Below are positions 11,361-22,774 of a stretch of DNA of 64,000 nt, one piece after another. Location of the stretch: assembly GCA_003550325.1 (NCBI GenBank), contig QKWP01001159.1, forward strand, positions 76,476 through 140,475, read 5' to 3'. Under the pieces are notes generated by a model, which saw only the letters and a program-made list of their open reading frames with translations, was not told where the DNA came from and made no database searches. How positions within the stretch are numbered: the first letter of the stretch is position 1; the number at the start of each line of letters is the position of its first letter. The position numbers and the translations under genes are program-made. The DNA is from Gigaspora rosea (taxonomy: Eukaryota; Glomeromycota; Glomeromycetes; Diversisporales; Gigasporaceae).

Positions 11361-12870
11361 TTAAAGAGTTGTACTGACGATTACTGCAATTCCAATTTTA
11401 GTTGTACTAACTGAAATCTTTCTTATTTTCTTTAATTTCAGTTTCTTTCTTTCAACAAGGACCCAAGGTACTTGTTTCTTTAATGCCTTTACTTTAGATG
11501 ATTCATATTGTCCTTTTGGATCATTATCTTTGGCAGGTTTCAAAGGCCATTTTAGATATTTGAATGCATTTTTAGCAGACCTTTGGCAATAATTGATAGT
11601 CTTATTTTCATTCTTTTCTATGTTAACTTCATTTCGATAGTAGTCACAAATTTTTAGCTTGTCTTTAGTTTCAGCAAGTTCCATGTTGGTAAGCTCTTCA
11701 ACTACAGTTTTTTGTTCATCTGTATATCAAAATTTTTTAACTTTTACCAACCACAATTCACATGCATAATTTAATGCTTTTTCTCTCAGGTGTTACTTGG
11801 TTTTATCCTTGTTCTTTTTTTTATTATTTTCTTCATTGTAATATATATTGTCATCTTTGACTAACATCTCTTGGTCACTTTTTTCTAGGTCTTCATCATC
11901 TATAATTTCAATTTCATTCCTTTTTGTTCTTTATCCTTGTCCTTTCTAACTCCAACTTTTTCTTATAGCAGAATCCAACCAGGTATGTTTTGTTAGTGGC
12001 TCTGATTTCTTTGGATTTTTGATAGTACATGAATGTCTTCAAAGCAGGCTTTTAGCAATGATTGGTTGCCTTATTCTCAACTATTTCAACTTCTGCTTCA
12101 TTTTATAGCAATTGCCAATCTGATTCATTTTTTCAGCAAGCTTCAGTCGGGCAAGTTCCTTTATTTCTTTATTTTGCTTCATCAGTTTTTTAAAGCCTTT
12201 AATAACCTTTTTCATCCATTTTTTGCAGGCTTGGTGCAAGGCTTCTCCTTTCAGAACTACTTCTATCTCATCTTCATTATTTGCTTCGTCCTTTTCACTA
12301 TCATTATCAACAACATATTATGATCACTTTCATTTGAGGCTTTGTCATCCTCTTGGTTAATGTCAGCTTCACCCTTGGGTTCTTTTGTTTTATCCATTTT
12401 AATTCCACTACCAATATTTATAGTTGGAGGATCTTGATGGGTTCTTTCTCTTCTTTTGGTTTTTTTAAAACAAGATATGCACTATATACTTCAGTCATTA
12501 GGTTTTTCTTATGTCAGATCTTTGGTAAGGAAACATTTGCTATAGGGGTTATTAAAGATCGATTTTTCCTGGTCAAGATCATGTGAACATACTGTGTAAG
12601 TGTATAATCAATTAGCACATCCTCAGTACTTGTATAATTAGTAAGGTCTTCTAATATTTCATGTACTAATTTCAGAGCATAGGAAAGTTGCATGTCGTCG
12701 ATGTACTCATTTCTTAAGATTTCATTTACTATTCTTTGGAGTTCAGTCTTTGGTTATTCATTAGAACTTCAGATAAGGTAGTACATAATTCTTCTAGCTC
12801 TTTTACTTCTGGGCATCAACCAACTACATGTCCCTTTTTCTTGCAATAGGTGCACTATTTTTCTTTTCAG
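11361..12870 (-). pseudogene. Degraded gene relic: CCHC zinc-knuckle segment followed by Lys/Glu-rich linker and Sel1-like repeats
   Basis: Read on the minus strand, 12811-12854 gives a CX2CX4HX4C zinc knuckle (CTYCKKKGH then a final Cys-Pro). Downstream is a long charged region, then fragments that fit Sel1-like repeats: LAEKMNQIGNCYK near 12.1 kb, FMYYQKSKEIRATNKTYLVG near 12.0 kb, and LAETKDKLKICDYYRN plus INYCQRSAKNAFKYL near 11.6 kb. Sel1 repeats are helical scaffolds of about 36 residues and are expanded in this group of fungi. The knuckle could come from a retroelement gag or from a host nucleic-acid-binding protein; no reverse transcriptase or integrase was seen. The copy is heavily broken. 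Confidence 0.45.
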
Positions 12871-13365
12871 AGGTTTCTTCAGGCTGCTTATACTCAGAAT
12901 TCTTCAAAATAAATAATTTATTCTATTTGTTTATTTATTCCTTTTTGAATTTCACAGTCTCAAGCTGATAATAAGAGATAATTGATCTCTCAGTTTCTTT
13001 ATTCAGGTGGGTTAAAAACTTCAATCTCCAATCACCACTAGAGATAGGAAAAATATGCATTTTATAAAACAATGCACATTTAATAATAAAATGTGCATGA
13101 TATATAAAATGCGCATTATACTGCATGATAGAAATTTTTTCTAATTTTTACCTTTATTATTGATAATATATCTAAATAACGATACTACATATTGATTCTT
13201 AATCAGATTTTGCCTATTTATATATAAATTTTTACAAATTAGCTAATTATAAACTTTATCGTTGCTTATCTTATATAATATGACACCTGATCTGTGGCTT
13301 TGCCATAGGAGTTTTGTATAAAACGGTAAAATCTTATTAAAATCTGTAAATTCACATTATATAAT

Positions 13366-13589
13366 GTCGCGGATGATCGTGAAATCGGATGATGGTGAAA
13401 TTTAAGGATCTCAATATGAAAATATAAACCCTACCAAAATCCACCTATACTCTTTTATTAATAACCCTAACCCTAAATCCTAATTCAACCATAAAAAAAA
13501 TTTAACAATAAAGTCCTAAAAATTTTTAAAAATCGTACATAAAATAGATTCAAATTTCACCATCATCCAATTTCATGATCATCCGTGAC
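13366..13589. mobile_element. MITE family T2, copy 1, with 7-bp target duplication
   Basis: 224 bp. The ends are inverted over about 37 bp (left GTCGCGGATGATCGTGAAAT; right ATTTCATGATCATCCGTGAC) and flanked by ATATAAT at 13359-13365 and 13590-13596. The interior is non-coding. A second copy lies at 43,381. The 7-bp duplication is shorter than the 8 bp usual for hAT and the 9 bp usual for MULEs, so the superfamily is uncertain. Confidence 0.85.
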
Positions 13590-13614
13590 ATATAATATTC
13601 ATAAATATGCTGAG

Positions 13615-13915
13615 TTAGTTTGTATTTAATCATCACAAAAAAATTCTGTTACTGAACATACTATTCTATTAACTACAGTATATGGTTACCGGTAAGATTG
13701 TGTTGGTTTGCATTAAAATTATATTACTATAAATTCTGCCACAGAATTCACACTCTATTTCAGTATCACAGTACATAATTGTGCCAGTTTTTATCATAAT
13801 TATTGTGATTTTTATCATGAGCTTTTATAAAAAATTCTATTACAAAATTTGTTCGCTATACCAGTAATTGCAATATATAGTGTGTTAGTTTGAATTAGTA
13901 TAAGCTAACTATAAA
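13615..13915. repeat. Diverged monomers of the about 100-bp array family (inverted relative to 41.4 kb)
   Basis: Three irregular units containing AATTCTGTTACTGAA, AATTCTGCCACAGAATTC or AATTCTATTACAAAATT, spaced about 100 bp and separated by GAGTTAGTTTG-like words. They match the reverse complement of the tandem array at 41.4-42.3 kb. A similar patch lies at about 35.83-36.01 kb. Confidence 0.5.
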
Positions 13916-14689
13916 AAGGTTATAAATGCCAATTTTTAAAATAAGTGTTGCAAAGAGAAAACCTTATATTTCTAGTTTTAGTACACTGATCACCTTTTGA
14001 ACATAACTGTGATTTTATTGGTTGGTTGATCGACATAAAACTACGAGTTACTAAGAAAATTAGTTGATTATCATATAATCTGGGCGGCAAAAAAAATCGA
14101 CCAAACATCCTAGAAATTAATCATCTAAATATTTGGTTGAATGTAATTTTTTTGATATTCGCTAATATTTTCACTATGTTTTTATTAATGATATGTTCAT
14201 ATGTTTTATCTATAGCGGAGCATTTGTCATGTTTTTGCATTTGTTCTTGAAACTTGCACTTATTCTTGAACTTGAGACAATTATACAAAACGTTTTCAAA
14301 TTCGTGAACTTTTTTAGCCCAAAATAGTTTGTAAATATTAGGCAATCTAGCAGCAAAAGTAAATTTGGAAAAATCACGTTTCATAATTTGTGTTGTTTAA
14401 GGACGTTAATAAGGGCATTAAAAAATGGTATAATAATTACTCGAATGTTATAAAAATGCTCGACCATGATAATAGTCATAATCATTTTACGTATTTCAGC
14501 TAGTATTCCTACATTTAGATCATATTTATCTGATACACCAATCAAAAATATTAAAGCAAATAGACTCAGATCGAAGTATATAGATAGATTAGAATGTTAA
14601 TTATACTTATTTTATATTTAATTTTTCTATATAAAATTTTGATGGGATAAAATGCGCATGATTGAGGCCCATCTCTAGTCACCACCAAT
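13916..14689. other. AT-rich DNA, no gene recognised
   Basis: Minus-strand frames of 62 and 87 codons (13920-14108 and 14121-14384) show no domain, repeat or conserved partner in the window. I regard them as chance. Confidence 0.4.
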
Positions 14690-15521
14690 TGAGAAGGGGA
14701 AAATATTACCCTACTTCTAACTATAACTGCTATACACTACTAACGCTAACTAAATCAACTTCACCCAATGCTCAAGACTTCTAAACCTTGAACTGGCAGG
14801 CAGAAAAAGGCGTGAAGATTTGGTCCGGGTCTCAAGGTTCGGAGAGTCTTGGTACAGCGGGAACAAACTTGGTTCGAGTTACTAGGGTCGGATAGAGCTC
14901 TTGGTTATGTCACGAGACTCTATTATGAGATCACAGGAGTTATACTTTATAAGAGTTCACTTATCGGAAGGATATCAGTTTATACAAATAACAGTTTATT
15001 TATTTATCTATCGGGGGTTACTAACTTATAACACTTCTACTCTAATTTCGAAGGTTACAACTCTACTTGAGTTCTTCCTTTCTGGAGCTACAAAGCTGTC
15101 TTGCTCTAAAGACAAGAGACATCGTATTAATACTTTTACATTACTGCGCTAATTCTACTTTCATACAAGTTTCCGCCACTGCATTTCTGCCCAAAATGCC
15201 AGAAAGTGCCGAAATGCACGATCTGTCAGAAAGGCATGATCTGGCCGAATGTCATATCTGGCCGAAATTCCATATCTGGCCGAAATGCCATATCTGGCCG
15301 AAATGTCATATCTGGCCGAAATGTCATAAATGCACTTGTCAAACCAGATGAAACAGGTAATTTCATCTACTATACTAAGAAGCTACAGTACTATATATAT
15401 ATATGGAGGCTGTGTTAACTCTTACTAAATATACATGTTGACTACTAATAGATGTCCAAAAATGATAATCGGGATAGAATAATAATATAAATAGAAAATC
15501 GGCGTGACTTACACCTTCACA
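14690..15521 (+). mobile_element. Solo-LTR-like repeat (fossil)
   Basis: About 832 bp starting TGAGAAGGGGAAAATA and ending ACACCTTCACA, so it has the TG...CA ends of long terminal repeats. No internal coding region was found. A second copy of its left 300 bp starts at 59,923. A short tandem repeat of ATATCTGGCCGAAATG lies inside. Its right flank begins CCGT and enters the vWA gene exactly where the 59.9-kb copy leaves it. Its own left flank (CCAAT) does not match, so there is no simple target duplication. It could also be another kind of dispersed repeat. Confidence 0.45.
15238..15330. repeat. 21-bp tandem repeat, about five units
   Basis: Units of the form ATATCTGGCCGAAATGYC, preceded by diverged units from about 15,190. 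Open in more than one frame, which explains the Ile-Trp-Pro-Lys repeats seen on translation; not a gene. A related ATCTGGCCGGCATTA repeat lies at 60.5 kb. Confidence 0.8.
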
Positions 15522-16440
15522 CCGTCCTTGGATTTTGATCGTAGTTACTGATGGAGATGATACACATAGTAACCTGGATTTTAAAACATTTGTGTGAATG
15601 AAGTATCACGCTCATTTGCTAATGAATCTAGTAATTATTATTTGTCCTTGGAGTAGAAGACTACGTAACTCGAAAAGATGGAAGTGGTATGACAAGGTTT
15701 ATTCCTTTAGAATAAAATTGCTATTTAATATTTTGATTAAGAATTTATGTTTTAAAATAACATGTTAAAGTTTTTTTAAAAAAAAAAAATTAGATAACAA
15801 CCACAGGAAATTTCACATTATCCTTGTTAAAGATTGTTATTTTCTCGAATACGCATTCTTGATAATCGCTTATAGCATTAACACCTCTAAATATCTCTCT
15901 CTTAAGTGCTTATCTATTGGTAATATTATGGGCCGAAATTCAAAATTAAAGAGGCTTAATAATGTGGCAATTGATTATGCACTTTTAGTTGATGTGTCAG
16001 AATCAATGGAGATTAAAATACGCCCATCGCCTCTTAAATGTTTTGCTAGACATGACTTAAAAGAGAGGAAATATCGTAGTGAGGGTTGATTTGATGTGTG
16101 TGGAAAAGATGGTCAATCATCGGCAAGACTTATTATTATATTTATTTATTGTGTAAATTTGATTCTCTTTTGAAGCGCTAGTTTCTCTTTTTATGATTTG
16201 GGACAGTGGTTGTAATTTTGATGTCTTTCCTAGTCACTGTGAACCTGGACGTGAATGCAAACCTAAAACACTTGTCCAAACGAACATCCTCTTCATTATA
16301 TCCACAAAATTGGTACGCAATGAATGTCGGGAAACACATTCAATGGACGATGTAATCAATGTGATTATGCTATGTGTTCTGAATGTCGTTTATTAGTGCT
16401 AATGATAGACGTTTAACTTAAGAAGAATATCACTGTTAAA
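15522..16440 (+). pseudogene. vWA / DC1-like zinc-domain gene, copy A, 3' part only
   Basis: The sequence begins abruptly at the LTR-like repeat with PWI-VVTDGDDTHSNLDF, the metal-site strand of a von Willebrand factor A (vWA) domain. Further on are DYALLVDVSESM (about 15,976), a DxSxS-like strand, and RHDLKERKYRSEG (about 16,050). The His-X12-Cys-X2-Cys spacing of the related copy B is that of a C1/DC1-type zinc cluster. The end contains CNQCDYAMCSECRLL (about 16,350), a second CX2CX4CX2C cluster. Compared with copy B, a Trp codon is TGA and one zinc Cys codon is Phe. The function is unknown; vWA domains generally bind partners through a metal ion. The 5' part is absent. Confidence 0.6.
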
Positions 16441-16532
16441 AACATTATATTTTAATTGAATACAGTATATAATATCATATAATGTATAGTACAAATAATA
16501 ATTATACAAATAATTATTACTAGGTAATATAT

Positions 16533-17102
16533 TATGGCGAGACATCAATTAAGTAATCAGAACTATGTTAGCAAACTATGATATTTTACAAATCATAGAT
16601 CAATTTTTTATGTAAATTCGAATTGTTCGATTACTAATACAAAAAATTTTCAAACTGATTCTACTTCTTGTCAAGGCATCAAATGACCTTGAAACTTTCA
16701 TAAATTGCTTATAAAATGCCAGAGAATAAAACAATGTTGATAATTTTGTTCAACGTATAAGTTTTGGGCATTCATCTTATAGAATCTAATAGAATGTCTT
16801 AAATTTTATTGGTTTAGATTAAAAAAAAAAATATATCGAAACCTTAAGTTAAAGTTTACTTAAAACTTTCGTAAAAAATTCAACATTAAACCTTCGAGAT
16901 AATTCTAATGGATGCTCTTCGTTCACAAAAAATTCGAAAATAAGTGCAATTTTCGTCTGAAACTTTTAGAAATTTGTATGCTTTTGATATAAAAATAATA
17001 TTCAATTTATTACTATTAATTTCGCAAATAAAATCTGATCTTAGTAAAATTGATCAATATTTCTAACATAGTTTTGATTACTTAGTTGATGTCTCACCCT
17101 AG
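16533..17102. mobile_element. hAT-like MITE, family T1, copy 2
   Basis: 570 bp with inverted ends (left GGCGAGACATCAATTAAGTA; right TACTTAGTTGATGTCTCACC) and an exact 8-bp duplication TAATATAT at 16525-16532 and 17103-17110. Non-coding. The same insertion is present in segment B, so it predates that duplication. Confidence 0.8.
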
Positions 17103-19132
17103 TAATATATGGATTTTATTTGATATACTAGTAAATACATTAAAATGTATATATGTTGCCTAGTAATTAATATATTATTTGTACTATATATTACAAGATA
17201 CTATTTAGTTCTAATTAGTGTATGCGCAAGTTACTTTAGTAAGTTTTAATTATGAGAATACTGTAACATACAGTATTTAGTAAACTAGTTCGAAAATTCG
17301 GGCAGCTCTGGGTGGTAGTTAAGTTTTTTTCGTTAGTTTTTTATTTTATATAGTTTTCGAATTTATTTATCATGCAGTCTTCTAACTTCTATATTAATAC
17401 AAATTTTTTAATACAAATTTTTTTATTCGTTAAAATACTTTATTTTCTTTTAATCGCTATTGCATTCTATACTATTGATAAAAAAAATATTGTTATATAT
17501 TCTTTTAAAAATCACATCTACATGATATGTATTTGTTAGTCGATAGTACAATTAATGAATTGCGGTATTGCAGTATTTTTGTATAATTATAACTAGCCAT
17601 TATTTTTTTCTAGTACCCACAGGTAAACTAAATTTGTTTGTATATGCTGTATGACTCATTGTTTAGTAATAGCCGATCATGCTAGTCAATAAAATACAGG
17701 CAAACATGCCAGTCAATAAAATACAGGCAAATGTGCGTATGATTTTTTATATCAGGTCAATTAGTCATTTCACACGTATATGGGTCAATGACCAATCATT
17801 TGGTCATTGTTCATTTGAAGTGCCAACACTGTATAATTATTTATTATTCTTTTTAAAGTATTTAAAATAATAAAACATATTTATGAAATTTAATGTTTAA
17901 TTTGAATTCTTAAATTAATGCTATATATGTTCGAAGTCATTCAAATACAAGGACAAACATTGAATCTTTGGGGAAAATAGTGTTTGAAATTTAACTGCTT
18001 AAAATGTAGCTTATCAAATGCAAAAGTGTAATAAAAGGATGAAATATTTTAAAGGTCAGTCAACCTGGAAATTTGAAGAGGCAGTGTTATAACTCGTTGA
18101 GAGAATAAGTTTAAGCTTTTAGCTAAATTATATAATGCAATTGAAATAATATGAAGTTTTTCTCAGAATACCATATATAAGTGCTAAAAGAGAGTTTTCT
18201 CTTTGCAGCACTTATACACTAAACATAAATAGTACAGTAATATGTGTGATTAGTGTATCAATTAGATTTTGTGGATTAAAATCATTTATTTTCAGGTAAA
18301 ATAGTATGCTATATCTGTCTTTAAATGACTAGCTATATAGTAAGGAAGGCTGGACCTAGAAATTGTATTCGCAAATAATAAATTTAACTACAATCGCAAG
18401 TTTACTTTTGACACCCCAAAAAAACTATGCAAATATTACGCAAATGTGCAATAGTCTTGGACGTTGCATACTTCCACCTATTTTAATATATATCAATTAT
18501 ATGGGTGTTTTCAATGGAAACAGCTCGTTTTTATATAAACAAACTTTTGTGTAAATCGATTTTGAGTAATATCTACATATAAAATTTTCAACTTATTCAT
18601 ATTGTGAAGCTTTTTATTATATCATATATATTGCAAACTTTTTTATTAAATGTATATCTATTCAAAAATAAAATAAATTTTTAAAAAATATAAAAATGGG
18701 CTGCTTCTATTGATAACACCCCACATACTAGTACAGTATATGAAAAAACATGATCCAGGTATCCTGGCAAGTGGATCCGCAATTTACATGAGAGCTCATC
18801 AAAGTTAACTCAGCTGAACTGGATGAACAACTCAAAAAATTGTAGATAAAGTAGCTCGTTGGATAAAGAATTTAAATCCCAATCAATATGTGGATTTAAA
18901 TTTATGATAATAAAATTATTTATAAAAAAATGGACAATATTTCTGCAAAATCATAAGTGTGAGAATTGCCTTGCAAAAGCAGCTTCATCTCAATAACCAT
19001 GTTTGTAATAATTAAGTAATTAAATGACTAGATATTCACATGTAAATTATTGTTGTTTAAACACTTTTTATTTTAAATTGAATATGCACTAAGTGGATTC
19101 AAAAATTAACTTTAAGTTAGTTCCATATTCTT

Positions 19133-19360
19133 ACTAAAGTATATTCAGAATCAAACTCAGTTTATTCTAAATCTAACAAAATTCCATTCTCACGTGTAGT
19201 ATATTTAATATAAATTTAAAATTTCATTATTAATAAAAACTTTTTAACTAAAGTATATTCAGAATCAACTCAGTTTATTCTAAATCTAACAAAATTCCAT
19301 TCTCACATGTAGTATATTTAATATAAATTTAAAATTTCATTATTAATAAAAACTTTTTAG
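19133..19360. repeat. 114-bp tandem duplication
   Basis: ACTAAAGTATATTCAGAATC starts both units (19133 and 19247), which are nearly identical to their ends. Segment B has a more diverged form near 36,620, so the duplication or its homogenisation is fairly recent. Confidence 0.85.
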
Positions 19361-19480
19361 AAAAATGATAAACCTTCAAATATGAATTTCTTTTACTATA
19401 TTTCAATTATCCGACAAGATGAAAAAGATATCAAAAAATTATGCAAAATTAATGGCTATATTATATTGATCTAAAATTAA

Positions 19481-20030
19481 AAATTGTCCATATAAACTAC
19501 TAATTATGTTTATTATCTGTGAATAAATTTAAGTTCTGTACATAAAAACGCACAGTGCCTGATTTGGTTGTAATACTAGGTGGTTAATGTACTAAACAAA
19601 CAATTATTTATTTATTTAATGCTGAATTAAATGATGATTGAGAAACATTATTATTGATAAAACTTTTATACCAGGACATTTGGTTGAACTAGTCAGTTAA
19701 AAATCTCTACTAATTAATATCAGTTATGAACTTACTCTTAATTTTTTTGTAAATTTTTGAAAAAAAAGCAAACTATTCATTTAAAAAAGCTGTATAATTA
19801 TAGAGGCTAAATATATTTGACTATTGTTAATTAATACTGAGAGATTTTATATCTGGGGCGCTATATCTCAAAAGTGTACTAAGTTAACAGGATCGGGTAC
19901 TCTAAGTAAAACTGCTCAGGACCCCAAAAACTTTGTGTAGCATTGTATAACTATTTGTTACATTAATATACCAAAGGAAGAACTAAAAATTCAAATTATG
20001 TAGTTTGCAAAAATATTGCTGTTAACTAGT
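19481..20030. other. AT-rich DNA, no gene recognised
   Basis: No open frame, terminus or repeat was recognised apart from A/T runs. Confidence 0.4.
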
Positions 20031-20034
20031 GAAA

Positions 20035-20185
20035 TGACCAGGGTGGGTGGCACCCAGATCACCCCTAGTGGGAGGGTAACCTGGGTCAAGTTGTAACAGC
20101 CCAGGTGTGAACGGGTGGATCAACCTGTGGGTGACCCGTGGATCAAGTTGACCCATGTGTAACCCATGGGTCGCCCACAAGTTTG
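20035..20185. repeat. GGGTGACCC-rich block, possible left subterminal region of an element
   Basis: Dense GGGTGG, GACCC, ACCCATG and GGGTCAAG motifs on both strands. The edge ACTAGTGAAATGACCA (about 20,027) is approximately inverted at about 24,449 (TGGTACAATTCACTAGT), where a similar block occurs. The pair could bound a 4.4-kb composite element, but no transposase lies between them. Confidence 0.35.
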
Positions 20186-20275
20186 CCCATAAGAAATGAA
20201 GTATTTGTTGAAGTATCTAGGATTATGATGCTGCATAATATGCACATAATTTAGTTCAAGGATATGAATAGACAT

Positions 20276-20668
20276 AGCGGGTATGTATACCTCACACAAC
20301 TTTAAAGAAATAGTAACCTATATGGGTACCGAATGGAAAAAAAAGTGAGAAGGAAGTGAAAGAAGACGAGACAAACATGCAGGTTCATAAAAGGTATTAG
20401 GAATAAGTAAAGCAGGTGTGAACACTCCATACTGCTTAAATTGCAGTGACAGTTAAAGGAAAGGATAAATGAAAGTTAAGCAGCTGTGTACACCCCACAC
20501 CGCTCTTAGGAAATAGGAAACAGGTAAAAAAAAAAAAGAAAAGACACACAAACGGATACTGCCACGTGTGGTATGAGTGAGGCAGTTGTGAACACCTCAC
20601 ACCGCTTCAAATTACGGTTAAGGGAAATGACATATGGGCTAAAGCGGGTGTGTACACCCCATACTGCT
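20276..20668. repeat. Cluster of five 26-bp imperfect palindromes
   Basis: Units at 20276-20301, 20411-20436, 20479-20504, 20581-20606 and 20643-20668. Each reads approximately AGCRGBTGTG, centre WACA, then CCYCAYACYGCT, so the left half is nearly the reverse complement of the right. Spacing between starts is 135, 68, 102 and 62 bp and the DNA between units is unrelated, so this is not a simple tandem array. The arrangement resembles a set of binding sites for a dimeric protein or the subterminal repeats of a transposon. No gene is recognisable on either side. Confidence 0.75.
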
Positions 20669-20935
20669 CTTAAATAATAGCGACTTATATGTCATATTGT
20701 AAGAAGAGTTAAAGATGTGTTACAGAATGTCACATGAGATAATGTTACGGAGTAGGTATGATTTTGTTTTTAGAGTAGTTAAGTATAGACAGGATTGTCT
20801 TTCTTATATCACAAGATTGCACAATCCTCGACAACAGTCCTATACTGTATAACGTCGTTTGCATAAAAGGACATGACACTGACGTAACTGTAGTAATGAA
20901 GGTTGGTCACAAATGTTGTGTGCGAGGAAGGGCAC

Positions 20936-21081
20936 CAGTGTTTAAAATAGCATAGTAAAAATCCGGATCCACCGGTATTTTGATAAAATTTTGAGCAAAA
21001 AAACCGGTTTTTAATATATAAAAACAGGATTTTTTTTTTTTGCTTTGCACCGGTAAATTTCAAATCCTATTTTAAACACTG
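20936..21081. mobile_element. 146-bp hAT MITE
   Basis: Ends CAGTGTTTAAAATAG and CTATTTTAAACACTG are perfect inverted repeats of the hAT type. The flanking duplication AAGGGCAC is exact (20928-20935 and 21082-21089). A related empty site lies at about 22,500-22,520, where similar flanking DNA runs on without the insert. Confidence 0.9.
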
Positions 21082-21458
21082 AAGGGCACACGACAAGACG
21101 AGCAATAATAATGATCCACTTGTGAACGAAGTCACAAGGCAAGACATTATTGCGAGTCACCAGACTTTCCATGTGATAGCAGATCACAACAAAATGGTAT
21201 TTTAGGTAAACTGATAATCTGCATCGATCTTTTTGTTCTTTGAATTTTCTGCTCGACATTGTGTTCAGATATCCCCCTACCACGCCCAAAAGGGAAAAAA
21301 AGAAAAAAGATGAGGAAGAAGAGAGGGTGAGCAGAAGGGGCAATACATGACTACAGAATCACTGGACTTATCGCGAAAAATGAAAAAGAAACAACAAGAG
21401 ATTGAAGAAATATCCTCGAAAAGATCTGATCACGTGACATCCTGCGGCTTGCTCCGTG

Positions 21459-22417
21459 GCAAAACTTACGTTTTTGATACTCCTGCACTTACTTTTTTGA
21501 TACACCTAAATGCACCCCAAAAATTTTATTACTTTTTTGAAGTACAGCGATTTTAAAAAAGTCATATGACTGCCATGATTAAAATCGACAAATGGAATTG
21601 CAGGTAAGATTCTAATAAAAAAAAGGTTTAAAGTTTTTTAATCGGAACTAATTTTTTTATTAGTCATTATTATTTGAATTTCTAATAAGAGTTGTATTTA
21701 ATCATACATACGTACGTACTAATCTTTCAAAGGATGATATAATAAACATATGTACAGAATTATTTTCTGAAAAGAGTTGGTTTATTAATAAAAGTATAGC
21801 TTTATTTATGAAGTTCTATAACACAACGCTTAATAAATAAAAAAACTCTTTTTAATATTATGATTGACTAAAATCTTTGTTGATTACAAATGCAATTCTA
21901 TTGGTTAATTGTCACATGTTACTAATTATATGAAACGATTTAATATCATATGATTAACCAATTACAAGGAAGTTATCTTATATGTCCAATCCAATGTCTA
22001 TTGCTTTTGATTGGACATTCAGACAATAGATATTGGACAGATTTGCATTGTCCGAATTCCATTCATGCCAACCCTGATTACGAGATATGAGTAAAAAAAT
22101 TTTCACGATTTTTTACTTAGATCTTGTAATGCACTAAGCCAATTTTGATGGGTTTACTACTATTGGGGAATGGTAATTTTCTTCTCTACAACTCTTATTA
22201 GAAATTCAAATAATAATGACATAATAAAAAATTAATTCCAATTAAAAAAACTTTAAGCCTTTTATTAGAATCTTACCTGCAATTCCATTGGTCGATTTTA
22301 ATTATAGTGTCACATAACTTTTTAAAATCGATATATCTCAAAAAAGTAATAAAATTTTGGGGTACATTTAGGTGTATCAAAAAAGTAAGTGCAGGAGTAT
22401 CAAAATATAAGTTTTGC
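21459..22417. mobile_element. MULE-like foldback element with inverted repeats of about 240 bp
   Basis: The left arm (21459-21700) is inverted at about 22190-22417: the outer end GCAAAACTTACG faces ATATAAGTTTTGC, and TGGAATTGCAGGTAAGATTC faces its complement near 22,270. The flanks TGCTCCGTG and TGCTTTGTG match at seven of nine positions, fitting the 9-bp duplication of Mutator-like elements. The interior has no transposase. Short frames inside the arms are chance. Confidence 0.7.
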
Positions 22418-22774
22418 TGCTTTGTGACCCTATCCCATACTGTATGACATCATTTGCATAAAAGGACATGACTATAGTTATGAAGGTTGGTCACGACTGT
22501 TGTGTGCAAGAAGGAGCATATGATGAGACAAGCAATAATAATTAATAACTACTGTAAATCAATCAAATGAAAATACTTCTCAACAAAAATCATATCAAAT
22601 TACTATACCTTAAATCATAAAGTATTAAGTAAATATGGACAAATTAATATTGTTTAATATCTTTTGAAACTATTGAGATATTAATTTTTAATTAAATTGA
22701 TTAATAATAATTCTAAAAGATAATAGCAAAAGTGCAAATTTTACATAATTTGTAATGTAGTGCATAGTTATAAG

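Larger units (their letters stand above)
15522..19480 (+). repeat. Segmental duplication, copy A
   Basis: About 4 kb closely matching 31,880-37,840 in the same order and orientation: vWA 3' part, T1 MITE, the CCGATCATGCYAGTCAATAA stretch, a hairpin at about 18,179-18,212 (AAGTGCTAAAAGAGAG with its inverted partner), and GGAAGGCTGGACCTAGAA. Copy A lacks three insertions present in copy B and so provides their empty sites. Frames of 63 and 62 codons at 18,363 and 34,676 share a short peptide, but substitutions are not concentrated at third positions, so I do not call a gene. Confidence 0.85.
20818..22550. repeat. Two diverged copies of a flanking sequence around the MULE-like element
   Basis: The run TTTGCATAAAAGGACATGAC, then ATGAAGGTTGGTCAC, then TTGTGTG occurs at about 20,858-20,930 and 22,449-22,510. 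Both are followed by GACRAGCAATAATAAT. The two copies may be an old local duplication. The hAT MITE occupies only the first. Confidence 0.6.

Noticed and set aside
15067-15418. Frame with Ile-Trp-Pro-Lys-Cys-His repeats as a repeat protein
   Set aside because: It is the translation of a 21-bp tandem DNA repeat inside the LTR-like element. All frames are open for the same reason.
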